A DNA stretch of 64,000 nucleotides from Nonomuraea typhae. GTDB taxonomy: Bacteria > Actinomycetota > Actinomycetes > Streptosporangiales > Streptosporangiaceae. Under the pieces are notes generated by a model. That model had not been told where the DNA came from. It saw nothing but the letters and a program-made list of their open reading frames with translations, and did no database searches. How positions within the stretch are numbered: the first letter of the stretch is position 1; the number at the start of each line of letters is the position of its first letter. The DNA lies in NCBI RefSeq assembly GCF_009760925.1, contig NZ_VRLV01000003.1, positions 248,001 through 312,000 of the forward strand, in the 5' to 3' direction. A program made the translations under genes and the position numbers. Below are positions 61,840 through 64,000 of the stretch, one piece after another.

Positions 61840-62408
61840 GCCGAATCCACTCGCCATCCAGTGCGGCTCACCCAGTCCTCCGCCATCGCCACGACCAGGT
61901 CCACGACCGGGTTCTTCATCTCGGTGTACATCGCAGGATCGCGCACGGCCTGGGCCAGGGACCACTTGAAGGACCGGTACGCGGGCACGGCCTTGGGGTG
62001 GGCGCGGAACCAGTCTCGAAACAGCAGGGCGAAGCGCTCACCCGGATACCCCCGCTGGCGAATGTGCAGGTTGACGTCGGGACCGGCCTCACGGCGCATC
62101 CAGAGACGCTTGCGCCACAGGTCCGGCGAATCATCGGAACCCGCCGGAACATGATCGTAGAAGTACGTCGTGTCCGCGAACCCCAGGGCGGGCAGGGCCG
62201 AGGACAGTGCCTGCTCGGCATTGTCGAGACTGGCCACGCTCACCTGCAGATCGAAGATCGGCTTGCCGTCCATGCCAGGAATGGACGTGCTTCCGATATG
62301 CTCCACCCGGAGCGCCGGCGGAGTTAACGCAGCACGCATGTCAGCGACGAGAGCTTTCCCCAGGGTTTCCCATTTGGGGCTGTATGCCACAATAGCTACG
62401 GCCGCCAT
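61821..62408 (-). CDS. GrpB family (UPF0157) protein
   Basis: A 195-residue protein of the GrpB family, related to nucleotidyltransferase folds: VEHIGSTSIPGMDGKPIFDLQVSV is the family signature, with RLWMRREAGPDVNLHI later. Biochemical function is unclear; some relatives are fused to dephospho-CoA kinase. The gene is upstream of and overlaps the small ORF, so grpB, the 60-aa ORF and the PycTM-like gene may share a transcript. Whether it belongs to the signalling island is open. Confidence 0.85.
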   Translation of the reverse strand: MAAVAIVAYSPKWETLGKALVADMRAALTPPALRVEHIGSTSIPGMDGKPIFDLQVSVASLDNAEQALSSALPALGFADTTYFYDHVPAGSDDSPDLWRKRLWMRREAGPDVNLHIRQRGYPGERFALLFRDWFRAHPKAVPAYRSFKWSLAQAVRDPAMYTEMKNPVVDLVVAMAEDWVSRTGWRVDSAWDSPA

Positions 62409-62426
62409 ACCTTCGATGATACCGCC

Positions 62427-62563
62427 GCATATCCACCATGCCTAGAAACGCAAGGCCAGGGTGGACCGATGCCGGCACTCCCGCTCACGGCCGAGTCAAC
62501 GCCGAGCGCCTGAGGACCCTGAATACGTGCTGCCCGAAACCATGCGAGCATATTCACCATACC
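62427..62563. repeat. Imperfect 16-bp direct repeat upstream of grpB
   Basis: GCATATCCACCATGCC (62427-62442) and GCATATTCACCATACC (62548-62563) match at 14 of 16 positions, in the 246-bp gap between grpB and the next gene. They may be regulator sites or a duplication scar. Nothing else is seen in this gap. Confidence 0.4.
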
Positions 62564-62654
62564 CCGGGGAGACGGCCGAATAAACGCCGGGCCGTACATT
62601 TGCATATATGGCAAGGTATCGCTTCGCGCCGCCTCTGAGAGCGGCCTAACGGTA

Positions 62655-63036
62655 TCATCGGCTGTCCTTACGGGCGGCGTTCGTAGGGGGACAGCCGTTT
62701 GGTGGGAAACGACCACTGTGCGGTGCGGCCAGCCAGCTTCCGGCCGGGACGTAGCGCACACCCGGCCGCCCCGCGCCCGGCGGCACGAGCAGACCCACGG
62801 CCGCGAACACGGCGACCGTGCCGATCGCCACCGCGTTCCCCCCGAAGACGAGCCACCCCAGGTGCCGGACGGTGTCCGGGCCGGGTCGGCCGCGAACGCC
62901 CCAGCAGCACGTAGTACAGGCCGTGCGCCAGATCCATGTGGGCCGGCACGGCGGGCAGGTCGGCCAACGGCCACGCTTGCCAGTCCCCTAGATCGAATGA
63001 GACCTCGGCAAGCTCGGGCGAGACGGGACGTTTCAT
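62655..63036 (-). pseudogene. Small membrane protein gene with an apparent frameshift
   Basis: From the ATG at 63036 the frame reads MKRPVSPELAEVSFDLGD...MDLAHGLYYVLLGRSRPT, then becomes arginine-rich. Shifting frame near 62880 gives a clean continuation, DTVRHLGWLVFGGNAVAIGTVAVFAAVGLLV, to a TGA at 62655, with a hydrophobic helix. The simplest reading is one broken gene of about 126 codons (or a sequencing slip in the G-rich run). Unknown family. Confidence 0.5.
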
Positions 63037-63100
63037 TGTGACCCCTCGCACGACCGTGTGATCATGGATGGAATTGACCGTTTCCTTACCGGGAGTTTCC

Positions 63101-63484
63101 GTGAAACGTCTGATCGCGCTCATCTCCGGCCTCGCCCTGGCCGGCACCCTGGTCGCGCCACCGGCCCAGGCAGCCGCCGGGCGGGTGCGGCTGAAGCTCA
63201 GTTTCGGGTGGTGCAAGACGGCCTGCGAGATCCGCATCAAGGTGATCAACAACACCCGCCACAACCTCGCCTGGGTGGGCGGCACCTGCCGCCTGCACAT
63301 CAACGGCCGCTACGTCGGCAAGGGCGCCGTCTACGTGGGCCCGATCAAGCGGGGTCAATCCCGCACCAGCACCTGCAACGTTGTCGACGATCGCCTTGAG
63401 GACGCCTGGTACGACTTCGAGGACAACGGCGGCCTCTGGCAGCGCTATGCGAGCGTCAAGGCGAAGCCGTACTATCGCCGCTGA
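63101..63484 (+). CDS. Small secreted protein
   Basis: A 127-residue protein starting at GTG 63101 with a GGGAG ribosome-binding site. Signal peptide VKRLIALISGLALAGTLVAPPAQA, then a 100-residue mature domain with four cysteines (WCKTAC, GGTCRLH, STCNVV), likely two disulfides and a beta-rich fold. The frame is open from 63068 but the signal peptide defines the start. It resembles small secreted actinobacterial hypotheticals; function unknown. Confidence 0.7.
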   Translation: MKRLIALISGLALAGTLVAPPAQAAAGRVRLKLSFGWCKTACEIRIKVINNTRHNLAWVGGTCRLHINGRYVGKGAVYVGPIKRGQSRTSTCNVVDDRLEDAWYDFEDNGGLWQRYASVKAKPYYRR

Positions 63485-63719
63485 GCGTCTGCCCGGCAGA
63501 TGGCACGTGGGTTGAAAATCATGATACGGAATCACCAGGCGTCAAGAGCGCGGTGCCGATGAGCTGCCGAGCAGAGGTGTCTCACAGGTGCACGCTCCGC
63601 GACCCGGATCCGACGGCCGGCATCCCGCAAGTCTACGCCGATGCCCGCTACCACCAGGCCCGTACCCGCAGCTCGAGCGGTTCGTCCGCAGCCCGGTGAA
63701 GGCCGCGCCGGGAGAACCC

Positions 63720-64000
63720 TCAGAGCGACTCGCCGGTGATGTACAGGCGCATGCCGGTGTAGTCGAAGGTGATGGCGAACGGCTTGAAGAACTCGTGGCT
63801 GAAGTTGGCGATCAGGTCGAAGCCGAACTGCGCGGACTGGCCCGGGCCCGGCGTCCCCGGGCCGGCCTTCTCCTCCGCGGTGCCGGGCAGGTCGCGTCCG
63901 ACCGCCCTGCCGAGGCTGATCCGGTCGGCCTTGAGCGGGTAGATCTTGTTGCCGGGAACCTCGTTGGGGTGCTCGTAGTCCACCTCGAAGCCGGCCCGTT
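63720..64000 (-). CDS. C-terminal part of a retropepsin-like aspartic protease-fold protein (partial)
   Basis: The frame is open from the right edge to a stop at 63720 and gives the last 93 residues. The end (FDLIANFSHEFFKPFAITFDYTGMRLYITG) resembles the final strand-loop of bacterial retropepsin-like proteins (..GxDFLxxFxVxxDY..), here without the usual G-x-D. Only half the domain is present, so the catalytic Asp cannot be checked. The 235-bp gap to the left shows only a short coding-like stretch, no gene. Confidence 0.45.
   Translation of the reverse strand, partial: RAGFEVDYEHPNEVPGNKIYPLKADRISLGRAVGRDLPGTAEEKAGPGTPGPGQSAQFGFDLIANFSHEFFKPFAITFDYTGMRLYITGESL

Noticed and set aside
63485..63719. 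Short coding-like stretch (AGIPQVYADARYHQA)
   Set aside because: It is only about 30 codons with no start or ribosome-binding site.

Overview
The window is about 64 kb of very GC-rich DNA (many GTG starts, genes packed with 4-nt ATGA/GTGA/TGATG overlaps). Gene content suggests a filamentous actinomycete: large LuxR regulator, WYL, TetR and GntR regulators, ECF sigma/anti-sigma pair, secreted M4 proteases, a GH92 glycosidase, and an ArsC with an N-terminal helical domain. Streptosporangiaceae (Nonomuraea/Streptosporangium type) is an impression only. The first gene (MFS exporter) and the last (aspartic-protease-like) run off the ends.

Region 1, 1-18 kb. Two tandem NmrA-like paralogues and a TetR-DUF6204 pair precede a selenium and formate cassette: selB, a short luciferase-like gene, a Tat-exported formate dehydrogenase with an in-frame UGA read as selenocysteine (6353-6355) followed by a SECIS-like hairpin, fdhE, the iron-sulfur subunit and an NrfD-type membrane subunit. 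selA, selD and tRNA-Sec are not in the window. After this come a hydrolase, an ars remnant (broken arsM, arsC with an altered end), a pro-domain-less M4 protease, a WYL regulator with a VOC protein, and an ECF sigma/anti-sigma pair.

Region 2, 18-38.7 kb. Full-length M4 protease, D-aminopeptidase DppA, DUF4291, a large LuxR ATPase, an SDR without the usual Tyr-Lys pair, DUF1801, DUF1345, and a GH92 mannosidase with two C-terminal discoidin-like modules and a LacI-type palindrome upstream. Next is a GntR-flanked operon: oligopeptide-type ABC importer (five genes), nitrilase, acetamidase/formamidase and an alpha/beta hydrolase, probably for import and hydrolysis of an amide- or nitrile-containing compound.

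Region 3, 38.7-61.8 kb, is the striking part. After a 522-bp AT-richer leader with 10-bp phased repeats, fifteen same-strand genes follow almost without gaps: membrane vWA protein; tubulin/FtsZ-like protein; multi-TM protein; pseudokinase; P-loop GTPase; tail-anchored protein; cyclase-homology protein; NTPase-HEAT protein; SPFH/band-7-like protein; PP2C; kinase with membrane anchor; cytosolic vWA; cyclase-homology-TPR protein; CRP-family regulator; and a second cyclase-homology-TPR protein. Facing them on the minus strand is a Pycsar-type transmembrane effector (PycTM-like) preceded by a 60-aa ORF. The cyclase-homology protein and the NTPase next to it share a 20-residue glycine-punctuated motif, at the C-terminus of one and the N-terminus of the other, the arrangement known for bacterial amyloid-signalling receptor/effector pairs. 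I infer a membrane-linked, NTP-dependent conflict or stress-signalling island combining a TerY-P-like phosphorylation triad, a tubulin/GTPase module and a cyclic-nucleotide branch.

Region 4, 61.8-64 kb: GrpB-family gene, a small frameshifted membrane-protein gene, a small secreted protein and the truncated aspartic-protease-like gene.
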